Part shown: piece after piece, positions 26,723-35,544 of the stretch
Position numbering within the stretch: position 1 is the first letter of the stretch
How the letters are laid out: each line of letters opens with the position of its first letter
DNA from: Granulibacter bethesdensis
Lineage (GTDB): Bacteria > Pseudomonadota > Alphaproteobacteria > Acetobacterales > Acetobacteraceae
Length of the DNA: 64,000 nt
NCBI RefSeq assembly: GCF_001889525.1
Contig: NZ_CP018192.1
Location: forward strand, 2,012,501-2,076,500
Direction: 5' to 3'
The notes under the pieces: generated by a model
What the model was told of the DNA's origin: nothing
The model's database searches: none
Seen by the model: the letters and a program-made list of their open reading frames with translations, nothing else
Position numbers and translations under genes: made by a program

Positions 26723-27693
26723 CAGAGCACAAAAATACACCCCGCCAGATAGATGTCAGGTTGTCTGATATAGAGCCGCTTTCTCCCACTTTGAAACGCC
26801 TGACTTTTGTTCCCATAAAAGCTGCTGCTTTTCCCATCATCCCGACAGGCAGCCATGTCATCGTGTCGATACCAGGGAGCAGACGGCCTCATAAAAATGC
26901 TTATTCTCTGATCGGGCCATCAGACAAGACAGATGCCTATCAGATTGTCGTTCGAAAAGTGGATAAAAGCCGTGGTGGTTCAAACTGGATTCATGAACAG
27001 GCTAAAATAGGCGACAAACTTCAGATCAGCTGGCCATCCAGCCTCTTTCCCCTTTCCAACGTTGCGCGCCGTCATCTTCTGATCAGCGGCGGGATCGGGA
27101 TTACCCCTATTCTGTCGCATCTGCACGCCCTGACTGCCCGGGGCGCATCGTTCAGCCTGCATCATGCCTGCAAAGCTGAAGACAAGAATGCCTTCTCGAC
27201 CCTGCTGGCACCTTTCCATGGCCATGACATCACCCTTTACGTAGCCGACGATCCATCATCCTCCCGACTGGATCTTCAGGCCGTGATGGGCAGACAGCCT
27301 CTTGGTACTGTTCTCTACACATGCGGCCCACAAAAGCTGACCGATACCATCATGGAGACAGGCCGCGCACTCGGCTGGCCTGCATCAAGCCTTCAGACTG
27401 AAAGTTTCGGTGGGGCTCGGGCCGGCACAGCGTTTACCCTGCATGCACGCCGATCGGGCAAAACCATTCTTGTGGATGAAGAGAGCAGCATTCTGGAGGC
27501 TTTGGAAAGCGCTGGTATCGAGCCAACCTATCTCTGCCGTGGAGGAGCCTGTGGTCAGTGCCTGACCAGTGTGATTGATGGCATTCCAGAACATCGCGAC
27601 GACTTTCTGGATGAGCAGGAACGCGCCACAAACAAAAAAATAATGATCTGTGTTTCACGGGCATGCAGCCCTTCTCTGACCCTTGATATTTGA
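26719..27693 (+). CDS. dmmB: Dimethylamine monooxygenase reductase subunit DmmB (PDR/VanB family)
   Basis: Cytosolic electron-transfer flavoprotein passing electrons from NAD(P)H to the heme oxygenase subunit. 324 residues in the phthalate-dioxygenase-reductase order: flavin-binding barrel (about 15-105, RPHKNAYSLIGPSD), nucleotide-binding domain (SGGIGITPILSHL, LYTCGP), and a C-terminal plant-type [2Fe-2S] ferredoxin with CRGGACGQC (C-x4-C-x2-C) and a fourth Cys in IMICVSRAC. The FMN/NAD/ferredoxin order identifies the PDR/VanB type. It lies between dmmA (four-base overlap) and dmmC (29 bases). Confidence 0.88.
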   Translation: MTEHKNTPRQIDVRLSDIEPLSPTLKRLTFVPIKAAAFPIIPTGSHVIVSIPGSRRPHKNAYSLIGPSDKTDAYQIVVRKVDKSRGGSNWIHEQAKIGDKLQISWPSSLFPLSNVARRHLLISGGIGITPILSHLHALTARGASFSLHHACKAEDKNAFSTLLAPFHGHDITLYVADDPSSSRLDLQAVMGRQPLGTVLYTCGPQKLTDTIMETGRALGWPASSLQTESFGGARAGTAFTLHARRSGKTILVDEESSILEALESAGIEPTYLCRGGACGQCLTSVIDGIPEHRDDFLDEQERATNKKIMICVSRACSPSLTLDI

Positions 27694-27722
27694 TCCACCG
27701 ACAAAAGAAGGGATTTTCTGTC

Positions 27723-28781
27723 ATGACTTTGCAGTTCAAGCCAGATGAAACGTTCCGGGGTGATTACAACTTCAGAAACAGCGATGAAGCGATACTCAGT
27801 TTCCCGTTTCCGTTTCCTGAAGATGAATACATGTATTCGATGAATGCCGAACCACATGTCAAATCCGGACCATCCCCATCCTATCATCATGCATTCGACA
27901 TTGATGAGCACTACATCGCTGAATGCAAGGAACGTGCAATCATTCTGGAGCAAGACCCGAAACGCTGTCAGGTCATGCCGCATCTTCAGATTGCCGAATG
28001 GGATACGCTTGAACTCCTGATGGATTCCCTGTCTACCGACTACCCTCAATGGTTCAGCTTGACGAAGGACGCTAACAAATGGTGCTGGGTCAATCGTCTT
28101 CTGGCGATTGAGCAGAATTTCATTTTTGGTGACGCAACTACGCTGCCTTTACCACCCTTCGAGTATATCACCAGACAGGTTCAAGGAGATTTCACTCTTC
28201 AGGATCAGCGAGAAAACAATCTGTTTATCGAAGGCGGAATGGTAACTTCTCAGGCGGATTGGTCGCTGAATTTCGACAAGGGCATGAGCTTTCATGAATG
28301 GCATGCGCCTGTGCCCTTAGCCCATGATATGGGGGTCTTTGATCGAGCTCTCAAATTTCTGCTCAAACTGCAATATGGGCAGCCTGCGCGACGTCTGAAC
28401 TGGACTTTGACCGTTAATCCACGCCTCGATACGTCCCCGGAGAATTATGCAGTCTGGGGACCGGATCGTATGACGATAACGCCTGAAAATGTAAGACAGA
28501 AAGTGCATCTTCGTGTCGAACTGCAAAGTCTGTTCCGTCTGCCACGCAGCAATGCCATCCTGTTCTCCATCCGCGGTTATCTGGCCAGTATAGAAGAAAT
28601 TCAACGCGTTCCCAAATGGCGCCGTCGACTGCATCGTGTGATACGGGATATAAACCCTTCGATCCGAACCTATAAGGGCTTCTCGCGCTACTATGACACG
28701 CTGGTTTCTGCTCTAGCCGCAGGGGATGATGGATTACCAACATCTTCAGGCATTCAGCCTGATATTGACAGGCTTTCGTAA
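27723..28781 (+). CDS. dmmC: Dimethylamine monooxygenase DmmC, heme-dependent oxidative N-demethylase (DUF3445)
   Basis: Probable catalytic subunit oxidising dimethylamine to methylamine and formaldehyde. 352 residues from ATG 27723, with GAAGGGA upstream; the frame also offers TTG 27690. Family blocks I recognise: LQIAEWDTLELLMDSLS, PLPPFEYITRQVQGDFTLQ, WSLNFDKGMSFHEWHAPVP, and near the C terminus LRVELQSLFRLPRSNAILFSI followed by a charged basic stretch. DUF3445 proteins are annotated as heme-dependent oxidative N-demethylases; the heme-ligating residue cannot be fixed by eye. It is the last gene of the operon and is followed two bases later by a bidirectional terminator. Confidence 0.87.
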   Translation: MTLQFKPDETFRGDYNFRNSDEAILSFPFPFPEDEYMYSMNAEPHVKSGPSPSYHHAFDIDEHYIAECKERAIILEQDPKRCQVMPHLQIAEWDTLELLMDSLSTDYPQWFSLTKDANKWCWVNRLLAIEQNFIFGDATTLPLPPFEYITRQVQGDFTLQDQRENNLFIEGGMVTSQADWSLNFDKGMSFHEWHAPVPLAHDMGVFDRALKFLLKLQYGQPARRLNWTLTVNPRLDTSPENYAVWGPDRMTITPENVRQKVHLRVELQSLFRLPRSNAILFSIRGYLASIEEIQRVPKWRRRLHRVIRDINPSIRTYKGFSRYYDTLVSALAAGDDGLPTSSGIQPDIDRLS

Positions 28782-28783
28782 CA

Positions 28784-28819
28784 AAAAAGGCCCTCCTCCT
28801 TAAAGAGCAGGGCCTTTTT
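28784..28819. terminator. Bidirectional terminator between dmmC and fmdB
   Basis: Perfect 11-bp stem AAAAAGGCCCT / AGGGCCTTTTT with a 14-base loop, between two convergent operons. A and T tails on both sides allow it to work in either direction. Confidence 0.88.
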
Positions 28820-28830
28820 AAATGGAGATC

Positions 28831-29166
28831 TTAGTGACTGATCATCCAAGGTCGTTGGGCAGGAAAATTTTTAGCGGCTGGCGGTGAGTCGGCCGTCAAT
28901 TTTGACTTTCCCTTCTTTGCACTACAACAAGAGCATCCGGACGGATGACTCCCGCGTGATCGGCGCGGAGCATGGACACTGCGTTCATTGGTAGCGAATG
29001 CAGTTCGCCGGGCAGAATCCATAGCGGCAAATGATGGTGCGGTGAGTAACACACGAGGAGCAGATGTGCCGCAATCCGGGCAGCACGCAGGCTGCTCGAA
29101 CTCAGACATCGGGCGCATTACGGTAAAGACGCCGCATGACTCACAATGATAGTCATAGACCGGCAT
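28831..29166 (-). CDS. fmdB: FmdB-type zinc-ribbon protein
   Basis: 111 residues. The N-terminal zinc ribbon is the FmdB/CxxC signature: MPVYDYHCESCG then CCPDCG, giving two CxxC knuckles. A basic linker and a second Cys cluster follow (GCSCCSAKKG). In Methylophilus methylotrophus fmdB was proposed as a regulator of the formamidase genes. AAGGAGG directly precedes the ATG. It is the last gene of the amide operon, 11 bases after fmdA. The extra CSCC cluster near residue 80 may bind a second metal. Confidence 0.88.
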   Translation of the reverse strand: MPVYDYHCESCGVFTVMRPMSEFEQPACCPDCGTSAPRVLLTAPSFAAMDSARRTAFATNERSVHAPRRSRGSHPSGCSCCSAKKGKSKLTADSPPAAKNFPAQRPWMISH

Positions 29167-29177
29167 AGGAGACCTCC

Positions 29178-30410
29178 TTACAGATCCTGCGCAATCGGCA
29201 TATCTACCAGACCAGGTGTTACACCACCGCTGGGACCATCCGCACCCGGATTAATATCAAAATCAAAAATTTCCGTGGGTACCCAGAGCGTGGCACAGGA
29301 ATTGGGAATATCGACCACACCGCTGATATGACCCTGTACCGGTGCAGTGCCGAGGATCGAATATCCCTGTGCACCGGAATATCCAAATTTCTTTAGATAC
29401 TCGATAGCATTGAGGCAAGCCTGACGATAGGCGACATTGACATCAAGGTAATGTTGTTCGCCTTGCTCATCGACTGAAATACCCTCGAAGATCAAATAGT
29501 CACTGTAAACGGGTTTGATGGGACTTGGCTTGAAGATCGGATTTTTGATTCCATACTTTGCCATTCCGTCCTTGATCAGATTCACACGCATATGAATCCA
29601 GCCTGGCATTTCGATAGCGCCACAGAAGGTAATTTCACCATCGCCCTGGCTGAAGTGAAGATCACCAACGGATAGACCTGCCCCTGGAACGTAAACCGGG
29701 AAGAATACCCGAGCTCCTCGTGATAGATCCTTAATGTCGCAATTGCCCCCATGCTCACGCGGAGGAACGGTGCGGGCACCATGAGCAGCGGCGGCATCAC
29801 GTGCCTCACCTTTTAAGCGCCCCATATGAGCTGTCGGCTCAAAAGGGGGATTGGCCAAAGGTGGCACACGGTTTGGGTTGGTTGCGATCAGCGCTTTCTC
29901 CCGCGCATTCCATTTTTCCAGCAGATCGGGAGATGGCAGGCATCCTATCAGGCCGGGATGGATCAGACCTGCATAATTCACACCGGGAACATGGCGAGAA
30001 GAGGCAAACATGCCATGAAAATCCCAGATTGATTTCTGGGCCAAAGGAAAATGGTCCGTCAGAAAGCCGCCGCCATTCTTTTTGGAGAAAAACCCGTTGA
30101 AGCCCCACGCATTATGCGGGAATGCCCCAATATCCAGAAAATCGACTACCAGTAGGTCACCTGGTTGTGCCCCCTCGACACCGATCGGGCCACTGAGATA
30201 ATGCACGGTTGTCAGGTCGACATCCCGGACATCCTCGGCTGAGTCATTATTTTTTATGAATCCACCTGTCCAGTCATAGCATTCAACAATAAAATCATCT
30301 CCTGGCTTGACTGTGGCGACCATTGGAATGTCATGATGCCACCGATTATGCACCATATCATTGCTGATAGCCGGTTGTGACAGGTCGATTTTGATGATCG
30401 TGTCAGTCAT
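29178..30410 (-). CDS. fmdA: Formamidase FmdA (acetamidase/formamidase family)
   Basis: Hydrolyses formamide, and more slowly acetamide, to ammonia and the carboxylate in the cytosol. 410 residues of the FmdA/AmdA family: IDLSQPAISNDMVHNRWHHDIP, VECYDWTGGFIKNNDSAEDV, VHYLSGPIGVEGAQPGDLLVV, FPHNAWGFNGFFSKKNGG, REHGGNCDIKDLSRGARVFFPV, SVGDLHFSQGDGEITFCGAIEM. The His, Asp and Cys residues of the metal/active site fall inside these blocks. It sits between the transporter ATPase gene and fmdB, so import and hydrolysis of short amides are encoded together. It is unrelated in fold to the AmiF formamidase at 40082. Confidence 0.95.
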   Translation of the reverse strand: MTDTIIKIDLSQPAISNDMVHNRWHHDIPMVATVKPGDDFIVECYDWTGGFIKNNDSAEDVRDVDLTTVHYLSGPIGVEGAQPGDLLVVDFLDIGAFPHNAWGFNGFFSKKNGGGFLTDHFPLAQKSIWDFHGMFASSRHVPGVNYAGLIHPGLIGCLPSPDLLEKWNAREKALIATNPNRVPPLANPPFEPTAHMGRLKGEARDAAAAHGARTVPPREHGGNCDIKDLSRGARVFFPVYVPGAGLSVGDLHFSQGDGEITFCGAIEMPGWIHMRVNLIKDGMAKYGIKNPIFKPSPIKPVYSDYLIFEGISVDEQGEQHYLDVNVAYRQACLNAIEYLKKFGYSGAQGYSILGTAPVQGHISGVVDIPNSCATLWVPTEIFDFDINPGADGPSGGVTPGLVDMPIAQDL

Positions 30411-30457
30411 GGCATCATCCCGTTGAACAAATGGTTGAATTTTTTCCGGTTATATTT

Positions 30458-31147
30458 TTAGACAGCCAGGAAACGGGCTACTTTTTCCTGATCAAGATTT
30501 TCTTTTGTATCCTGATGAACAATCTTGCCACCTTCGATTACCATGATCCGATCAGCAACATCCAGTGCAAAAGATAAAACCTGTTCAGACACAAAAATTG
30601 AAAGCCCTTTCTGATCACGTATTCTACGTAGTGTTCTGGCCATTTCCAGAATAATAGAGGGTTGAATACCTTCAGTCGGTTCATCCAGCAGCAGAACCTT
30701 TGGCTCAGTGGCCAGAGCACGGGCAATGGCAAGCTGTTGCTGCTGGCCGCCAGATAGGTTGCCACCCCGACGTCGGCCCATTTCTTTTAGGACAGGAAAA
30801 AGTTCATACAAATCCGAAGGTATTTTCGATTTTCCTCTTACAAAAAGACCTGTTTCAATGTTTTCTGTTACTGTCATCGTCGAAAAAATCATGCGCCCCT
30901 GCGGAACATAGGCAATCCCGGTTTCAACACGCCGGTGGCTTTTCATCGTCGTGATATCGGTGCCATCCAGCATGATCTGACCACCGCTGCCGGGAACCAT
31001 TCCGATCAGCGATTTCATCAGTGTCGATTTTCCCATGCCATTGCGGCCAACAATAGCCACAATTTCTCCGGCACCAATATCAAGATCAATCCCGTGGAGA
31101 ACTTCACTCTGGCCATATGACACGCGCAATTCATTTGTAGTCAGCAT
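30458..31147 (-). CDS. urtE: Amide/urea-type ABC transporter ATPase (UrtE/LivF-like)
   Basis: Cytosolic ATPase of a branched-chain amino acid-type (HAAT) importer. 229 residues, Walker A GRNGMGKST, signature LSGGQQQQLAIARAL, Walker B VLLLDEPTEGIQPS. The GIQPS sequence after Walker B is typical of UrtE. I use ATG 31147 because AGGAGA lies seven bases upstream; an earlier in-frame start at 31162 overlaps urtD. The formamidase gene follows 47 bases later on the same strand, which favours short amides as the cargo, as in the fmdDEF system of Methylophilus. Confidence 0.9.
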   Translation of the reverse strand: MLTTNELRVSYGQSEVLHGIDLDIGAGEIVAIVGRNGMGKSTLMKSLIGMVPGSGGQIMLDGTDITTMKSHRRVETGIAYVPQGRMIFSTMTVTENIETGLFVRGKSKIPSDLYELFPVLKEMGRRRGGNLSGGQQQQLAIARALATEPKVLLLDEPTEGIQPSIILEMARTLRRIRDQKGLSIFVSEQVLSFALDVADRIMVIEGGKIVHQDTKENLDQEKVARFLAV

Positions 31148-31158
31148 AGCGTGTCTCC

Positions 31159-31905
31159 TCAATGTCCCAGATAGACTTCAATGACTTTCGGGTCATTCTT
31201 TACATGCGCCATGGTTCCATCTGACAAAACCTGTCCCTGATGAAGAACCGTTACTTTATGGGCAATATCCTCTACAAAACCCATGTCGTGCTCGATAACC
31301 AGCACAGAGCGACCTTCAATGATCCTGTGCAGAAGCTCAGCAGTTTTCTGCCGTTCGGCCACGCTCATACCTGCAACCGGCTCATCGAGCATGAGAAGTT
31401 CAGGATCCTGAATCAGCAGCATTCCTATTTCCAGCCACTGTTTCTGACCATGGCTAAGATACTCGGCCCGTTCATGAAGACGATCCTGAAGGAAAATCAT
31501 CTCGCTGATTTCCTCAATTCTGGAACGGACTTCTGCGTCACACCGAAAGCTTAATGCTCCAAACACAGATCGGCCACGCGGATAAGAAATCTCAAGATTC
31601 TCGAAAACCGTGAGATCTTCATAAATCGATGGGTTCTGGAATTTACGTCCGACTCCAGCACGAACAATCTGATGCTCCTTCAGGGTGGTCAGTTCATGAT
31701 TACGGAACCTTATAGATCCTGATGATGCTTTTGTTCGCCCGCAGATAAGGTCAAGAACTGTGGTTTTCCCCGCTCCATTTGGACCAATGATCACGCGGAT
31801 TTCATTGCGATCAACATAGAAGGACAGATCATTAACGGCCTTGAAACCATCGAATGAAACGGTCAATCCCTCGACAGCCAGAAGAAAATCTGTTTCTGAT
31901 GACAT
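31159..31905 (-). CDS. urtD: Amide/urea-type ABC transporter ATPase (UrtD/LivG-like)
   Basis: Second ATPase of the importer. 248 residues with Walker A GPNGAGKTT, a signature in the variant form LSHGQKQWLEIGMLL, and Walker B LLMLDEPVAGMS. The LSHGQKQWLEIGM stretch is a UrtD hallmark, since plain LivG proteins have LSYGQQR. GGGAGA precedes ATG 31905. It overlaps or abuts urtE by 11 bases and follows urtC by 14. Confidence 0.9.
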   Translation of the reverse strand: MSSETDFLLAVEGLTVSFDGFKAVNDLSFYVDRNEIRVIIGPNGAGKTTVLDLICGRTKASSGSIRFRNHELTTLKEHQIVRAGVGRKFQNPSIYEDLTVFENLEISYPRGRSVFGALSFRCDAEVRSRIEEISEMIFLQDRLHERAEYLSHGQKQWLEIGMLLIQDPELLMLDEPVAGMSVAERQKTAELLHRIIEGRSVLVIEHDMGFVEDIAHKVTVLHQGQVLSDGTMAHVKNDPKVIEVYLGH

Positions 31906-31919
31906 GACAGCTTTCTCCC

Positions 31920-33065
31920 TTACTTCACAACCACAGGCGTATCGGTCGAAGAAAGCACTTCTTTAGCTGCGTTATGCTGTCTTTTACCCATGCCGAGCAG
32001 GCGGCTGACATAGGGATCGAGATAGCTGCGATACAATCCGGCCAGACCGTTGGGGAACACCATTGTCACAACGATGAACAATGCACCCATTGCAAACAGC
32101 CAAGCATTGGGGAACGCTTCTGACAGGGTGGAGCGGGCCCAGTTTACCAGCAAGGTTCCATACAGCGCGCCCAGCAGAGAGGTACGCCCACCGACAGCAG
32201 CGAAAATCACCATTTCAATAGAAGGAACGATCCCGACAAAACTCGGGGACATGAAGCCAACCTGAAGGGTAAACATTGCACCCCCCACTCCGGCCAGAGC
32301 CGCTGCAACACAAAAGGCAAAAATCTTGAAACTCGCAACGTCATACCCGGAGAAACGTACCCGATCCTCCCGATCCCGCATTGCCAGAAGAATACGACCG
32401 AGCTTTGATCGCCGGATAAACTGAAGCAGAATCAGACTGCCCAGAAGCAGGCCGCAGCAGACGAAATAAAGCACGTTTCTGGCATGATCTGTGCGGATAT
32501 CCCAACCATGAAAGCTGCGCAGATCGGTGATTCCATTGACACCACCGGTATAGCCCTGTTGGCCGATGATCAGAATGGTCAGAATGGCGGCAATGGCTTG
32601 CGTGATGATGGCGAAATATGTGCCGCCTACTCGCCGCCGGAACATGGCGACCGCGATTACCAGTGCCAGCACCATTGGCACCGCAGGAACTGCAAAAATG
32701 GTAAAGGCCAGGCTGTGAAACGGCTTCCAGAACCATGGTAGTGATGTAATCTGGTTCCAGTCCATGAAATCCGGAATCCCTGGTGTAGACTGGATTTTGG
32801 TTGCTTCCGGCGTCGATGATTCCAGCTTCAGATACATGGCCATGCAGTAGCCGCCGAGGCCAAAAAACACGCCCTGACCAAGACTGAGAATACCTGCATC
32901 ACCCCAGCACAGCACCAGACCGAGTGCCACGAAACCATAGGTCAGATATTTTCCGAACAGGTTCAGGCGAAACGTGTCGAGACCAAGCGGAAATACAACA
33001 AGGATCAGAAAGGCAAACAAGCCGATACACAGAATATCTTTGCGATTGAGGAAACTACTGTTCAT
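31920..33065 (-). CDS. urtC: Amide/urea-type ABC transporter permease (UrtC/LivM-like)
   Basis: Inner-membrane permease. 381 residues with about nine hydrophobic helices and the family blocks CWGDAGILSLGQGVFFGLGGYCMAMYL, QAIAAILTILIIGQQGYTGGVNGIT, LLAMRDREDRVRFSGYDVASFKIFAF and VGGRTSLLGALYGTLLVNWARS. The QQGYTGGVNGIT loop and the long periplasmic insert (about 95-125) are UrtC-like. GAGGAGC precedes the ATG. It follows urtB by 14 bases. Confidence 0.9.
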   Translation of the reverse strand: MNSSFLNRKDILCIGLFAFLILVVFPLGLDTFRLNLFGKYLTYGFVALGLVLCWGDAGILSLGQGVFFGLGGYCMAMYLKLESSTPEATKIQSTPGIPDFMDWNQITSLPWFWKPFHSLAFTIFAVPAVPMVLALVIAVAMFRRRVGGTYFAIITQAIAAILTILIIGQQGYTGGVNGITDLRSFHGWDIRTDHARNVLYFVCCGLLLGSLILLQFIRRSKLGRILLAMRDREDRVRFSGYDVASFKIFAFCVAAALAGVGGAMFTLQVGFMSPSFVGIVPSIEMVIFAAVGGRTSLLGALYGTLLVNWARSTLSEAFPNAWLFAMGALFIVVTMVFPNGLAGLYRSYLDPYVSRLLGMGKRQHNAAKEVLSSTDTPVVVK

Positions 33066-33079
33066 GTGAAATATGCTCC

Positions 33080-34003
33080 TCAGCGCCGAACCTTGAGAAC
33101 AAACAGACCCTGCGGCCGGATCATCAGAATGATGATGACCGACAGCAGCACGATTACCTGCGCCATCGAACCACTGAGGAAGAATTCCAGCGTGGACCGT
33201 GCCTGGGAAATCGTGAATGCGGAGGCAATCGTACCGATCAGGCTTGATGCGCCGCCGAAAACCACGACAAGGAATGTATCGACAATGTAAAGCTGGCCGG
33301 CAGTCGGGCTGGTGGATCCGATCATCGTGAACGCAGCCCCGGCCACACCCGCGATGCCACAGCCGAGGCCGAAAGTCAGACGATCCACCTTTTCTGTATC
33401 AATCCCGACAGCCGCCGCCATCGGGCGGTTCTGCACAACAGCCCTTACCTGCTTGCCCCATCCTGAGCGGAACATCAGCAGATAGACCCCAACCGTGATC
33501 AGCGTAGTGAGACCCATTACCAACAGACCATTGATGGGAATTTCGATGCTTTCGGATAGATGAGTTGCCCCCATCATCCATTCAGGCAGATTAACGCCGA
33601 CTTCACGCGCCCCGAAAACCGAGCGATAGATTTGCTGCATGATCAGGCTGAGCCCCCATGTCGCCAGCAGACTGTCGAGCGGCCTTTTGTAGAGATGACG
33701 TATCATCAGCCATTCCACCAGCATCCCGGCAAGGCCCGAGGCGCAGAAAGCCAGCACGACGGCAAGAGGGAAGTAGATTGCAAACGCACCTGGAATAAAC
33801 TGAGAAAAAAACTGTGACGTCAGATAGGTCACATACGCGCCCAGGATCATGAACTCCCCATGCGCCATATTGATGACGCCCATCTGGCCAAAGATAATGG
33901 CCATGCCGAGCGCCATCAACACAAAGACGGAGAACAGGATAAGCCCGGAAAACCCCTGCATCACAAAGATGGAACCGAGTTCACTTATCGAGTAGCCACC
34001 CAT
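33080..34003 (-). CDS. urtB: Amide/urea-type ABC transporter permease (UrtB/LivH-like)
   Basis: Inner-membrane permease. 307 residues with eight or so helices: FGQMGVINMAHGEFMILGAYVTY, RPLDSLLATWGLSLIMQQIYRSVFG, VVQNRPMAAAVGIDTEKVDRLTFGLG. The DSLLATWGLS and RPMAAAVGID blocks are UrtB-type. It is the short form, without the long extracytoplasmic N-terminal region that many UrtB proteins carry. I use ATG 34003, preceded by GGAGGA; the frame also offers TTG 34006. It follows the binding-protein gene by 43 bases. Confidence 0.9.
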   Translation of the reverse strand: MGGYSISELGSIFVMQGFSGLILFSVFVLMALGMAIIFGQMGVINMAHGEFMILGAYVTYLTSQFFSQFIPGAFAIYFPLAVVLAFCASGLAGMLVEWLMIRHLYKRPLDSLLATWGLSLIMQQIYRSVFGAREVGVNLPEWMMGATHLSESIEIPINGLLVMGLTTLITVGVYLLMFRSGWGKQVRAVVQNRPMAAAVGIDTEKVDRLTFGLGCGIAGVAGAAFTMIGSTSPTAGQLYIVDTFLVVVFGGASSLIGTIASAFTISQARSTLEFFLSGSMAQVIVLLSVIIILMIRPQGLFVLKVRR

Positions 34004-34046
34004 CAACCTGTCCTCCGTGTTTCACTGCCTTATTCAGCCAGGTTTC

Positions 34047-35330
34047 TCACTGATATCCTTTGGGGAACGGATCAGGCTTGATCAGCTCCGGCGTTTCCCA
34101 CACCACCTTGAACTGGCCATCCAGCTGGGCCTGCCCAACCCGTGTGCGGCTCCAAAGATGATGATTGGGATCAATTTTGACGTAACCTTCCGGCGCGGTT
34201 TTCAGCTCCAGACCCGGGGAAGCGGCAATCACTTTGTCTACATCGAAACTGCCGGCTTTTTCACAGGCCATTTTCCAAAGGAACGGACCAAGATAGGCAG
34301 CCTGTGTGACATCACCGATGACGCTTTTCGGTCCGTAGGCTTCCTTGAAGGCGGCAACGAATTTCTCGTTGTTGGGGTTCTTCAAGGACTGGAAATACTT
34401 CATGCAGGAATAAGCGCCGGCAATATTTTCGCCGCCAATGCCAAGAACCTCGTCTTCCGTCACGGAAATGGTCAGCACGGTCTGTTTGCTCAGATCGATG
34501 CCGGCCGCTTTCAGCTGCTTGTAGAATGCGACATTGGACCCACCGACCACGGCAGCATAGATGACATCCGGCTTTTTCAGGCGGAACTTGTTGATCACCG
34601 AATTGAACTGGGTATGGCCGAGGGGGAAATAATCCTCGCCCACCACCTTACAGCCCGGCAGATGATTTTCGATATGCTTGCGGGCGATTTTCATCGACGT
34701 ACGCGGCCAGATGTAATCAGAGCCAATAAGATAGAAGGTCTTTGCTCCCTTCACTTTATTAACCCAGTCCAGCCCGGCGATAATCTGCTGTGTTGCCTCC
34801 TGCCCGGTGTAGAAAACGTTCTTGGACTGCTCGAGGCCTTCATAGAAAGTGGGGTAATACAGCAACCCGTTATACTGTTCGAATACCGGCAGCACCGCCT
34901 TGCGCGAGGCAGAGGTCCAACAGCCGAAAACCGTAGCACATTTGTCGTTCACCAGCAGCTTACGGGCCTTTTCAGCGAAAGTCGGCCAGTCACTGGCACC
35001 GTCTTCCTGAATATACTTGATCTGCCGTCCCAGCACGCCACCAGCCGCGTTGATCTGGGAAATAGCTAGTTTTTCCGCCTCAATGGAGCCGGTTTCGCTG
35101 AGCGCCATGGTGCCGGTGGAGGAATGCAGGATGCCCACTGTCACCGCATCATCGGTCACAGCCAGCCCGGTCTTGTCGATCGCCGCAGTGGCGGGCTTGC
35201 CATCCGCCCATGATGTGCCGGGCAGCATGGCAGCGGCCGGCAATGCGGCCATGCCCTGCAACAGACGGCGACGCAGGCCGGAACGGGGAGTGTCCATATC
35301 GGAGGCATCAAAGGGGGAATGATCGGCCAT
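34047..35330 (-). CDS. fmdD: Amide/urea ABC transporter substrate-binding protein (UrtA/FmdD-like)
   Basis: Periplasmic receptor of the importer. About 427 residues. The N-terminal SGLRRRLLQGMAALPAAAML with Arg pairs before a hydrophobic run looks like a Tat signal. The mature part is a UrtA/FmdD-type periplasmic-binding fold: TVGILHSSTGTMALSETGSIEAEKLAISQINAAGGVLG, WPTFAEKARKLLVNDKCATVFGCWTSASRKAVLPVFEQYNGLLYYPTFYEGLEQSKNVFYTG. I start at ATG 35330 (MADHSPF), which has AGGA nine bases upstream. Urea and short amides are the known ligands of this group; the adjacent formamidase favours amides. First gene of a seven-gene operon, with a palindrome at 35414 upstream. Confidence 0.9.
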   Translation of the reverse strand: MADHSPFDASDMDTPRSGLRRRLLQGMAALPAAAMLPGTSWADGKPATAAIDKTGLAVTDDAVTVGILHSSTGTMALSETGSIEAEKLAISQINAAGGVLGRQIKYIQEDGASDWPTFAEKARKLLVNDKCATVFGCWTSASRKAVLPVFEQYNGLLYYPTFYEGLEQSKNVFYTGQEATQQIIAGLDWVNKVKGAKTFYLIGSDYIWPRTSMKIARKHIENHLPGCKVVGEDYFPLGHTQFNSVINKFRLKKPDVIYAAVVGGSNVAFYKQLKAAGIDLSKQTVLTISVTEDEVLGIGGENIAGAYSCMKYFQSLKNPNNEKFVAAFKEAYGPKSVIGDVTQAAYLGPFLWKMACEKAGSFDVDKVIAASPGLELKTAPEGYVKIDPNHHLWSRTRVGQAQLDGQFKVVWETPELIKPDPFPKGYQ

Positions 35331-35413
35331 ATGTTTTGTCCTGACGGTCATGTCGGAGGAAAAAAATCGTTTCCGCTTCGCGACATACTGGTCCGGCCGG
35401 ACGCCAATCATGG

Positions 35414-35431
35414 ATACGTCATATGACGTAT
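35414..35431. promoter_or_regulatory. Perfect 18-bp palindrome, candidate operator
   Basis: ATACGTCATATGACGTAT is a perfect dyad in the divergent region between the amide transporter operon and the transporter-fused kinase gene, 84 bases from one start and 114 from the other. It could be the site of the LuxR-type response regulator encoded at 39048. That link is inference. Confidence 0.6.
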
Positions 35432-35544
35432 GGCAATGCATAGCGGATGAAGGGAGGCTCCCTCACCATACACGGCCATACGGTGGCGAGGATGGTGAAA
35501 GGTCAGGCGAAAAAACCGGGCCATTATGGCATACTGCCCCCGAC

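Noticed and set aside
34017-35069. 350-codon plus-strand frame
   Set aside because: Antisense to the substrate-binding protein gene of the amide transporter.
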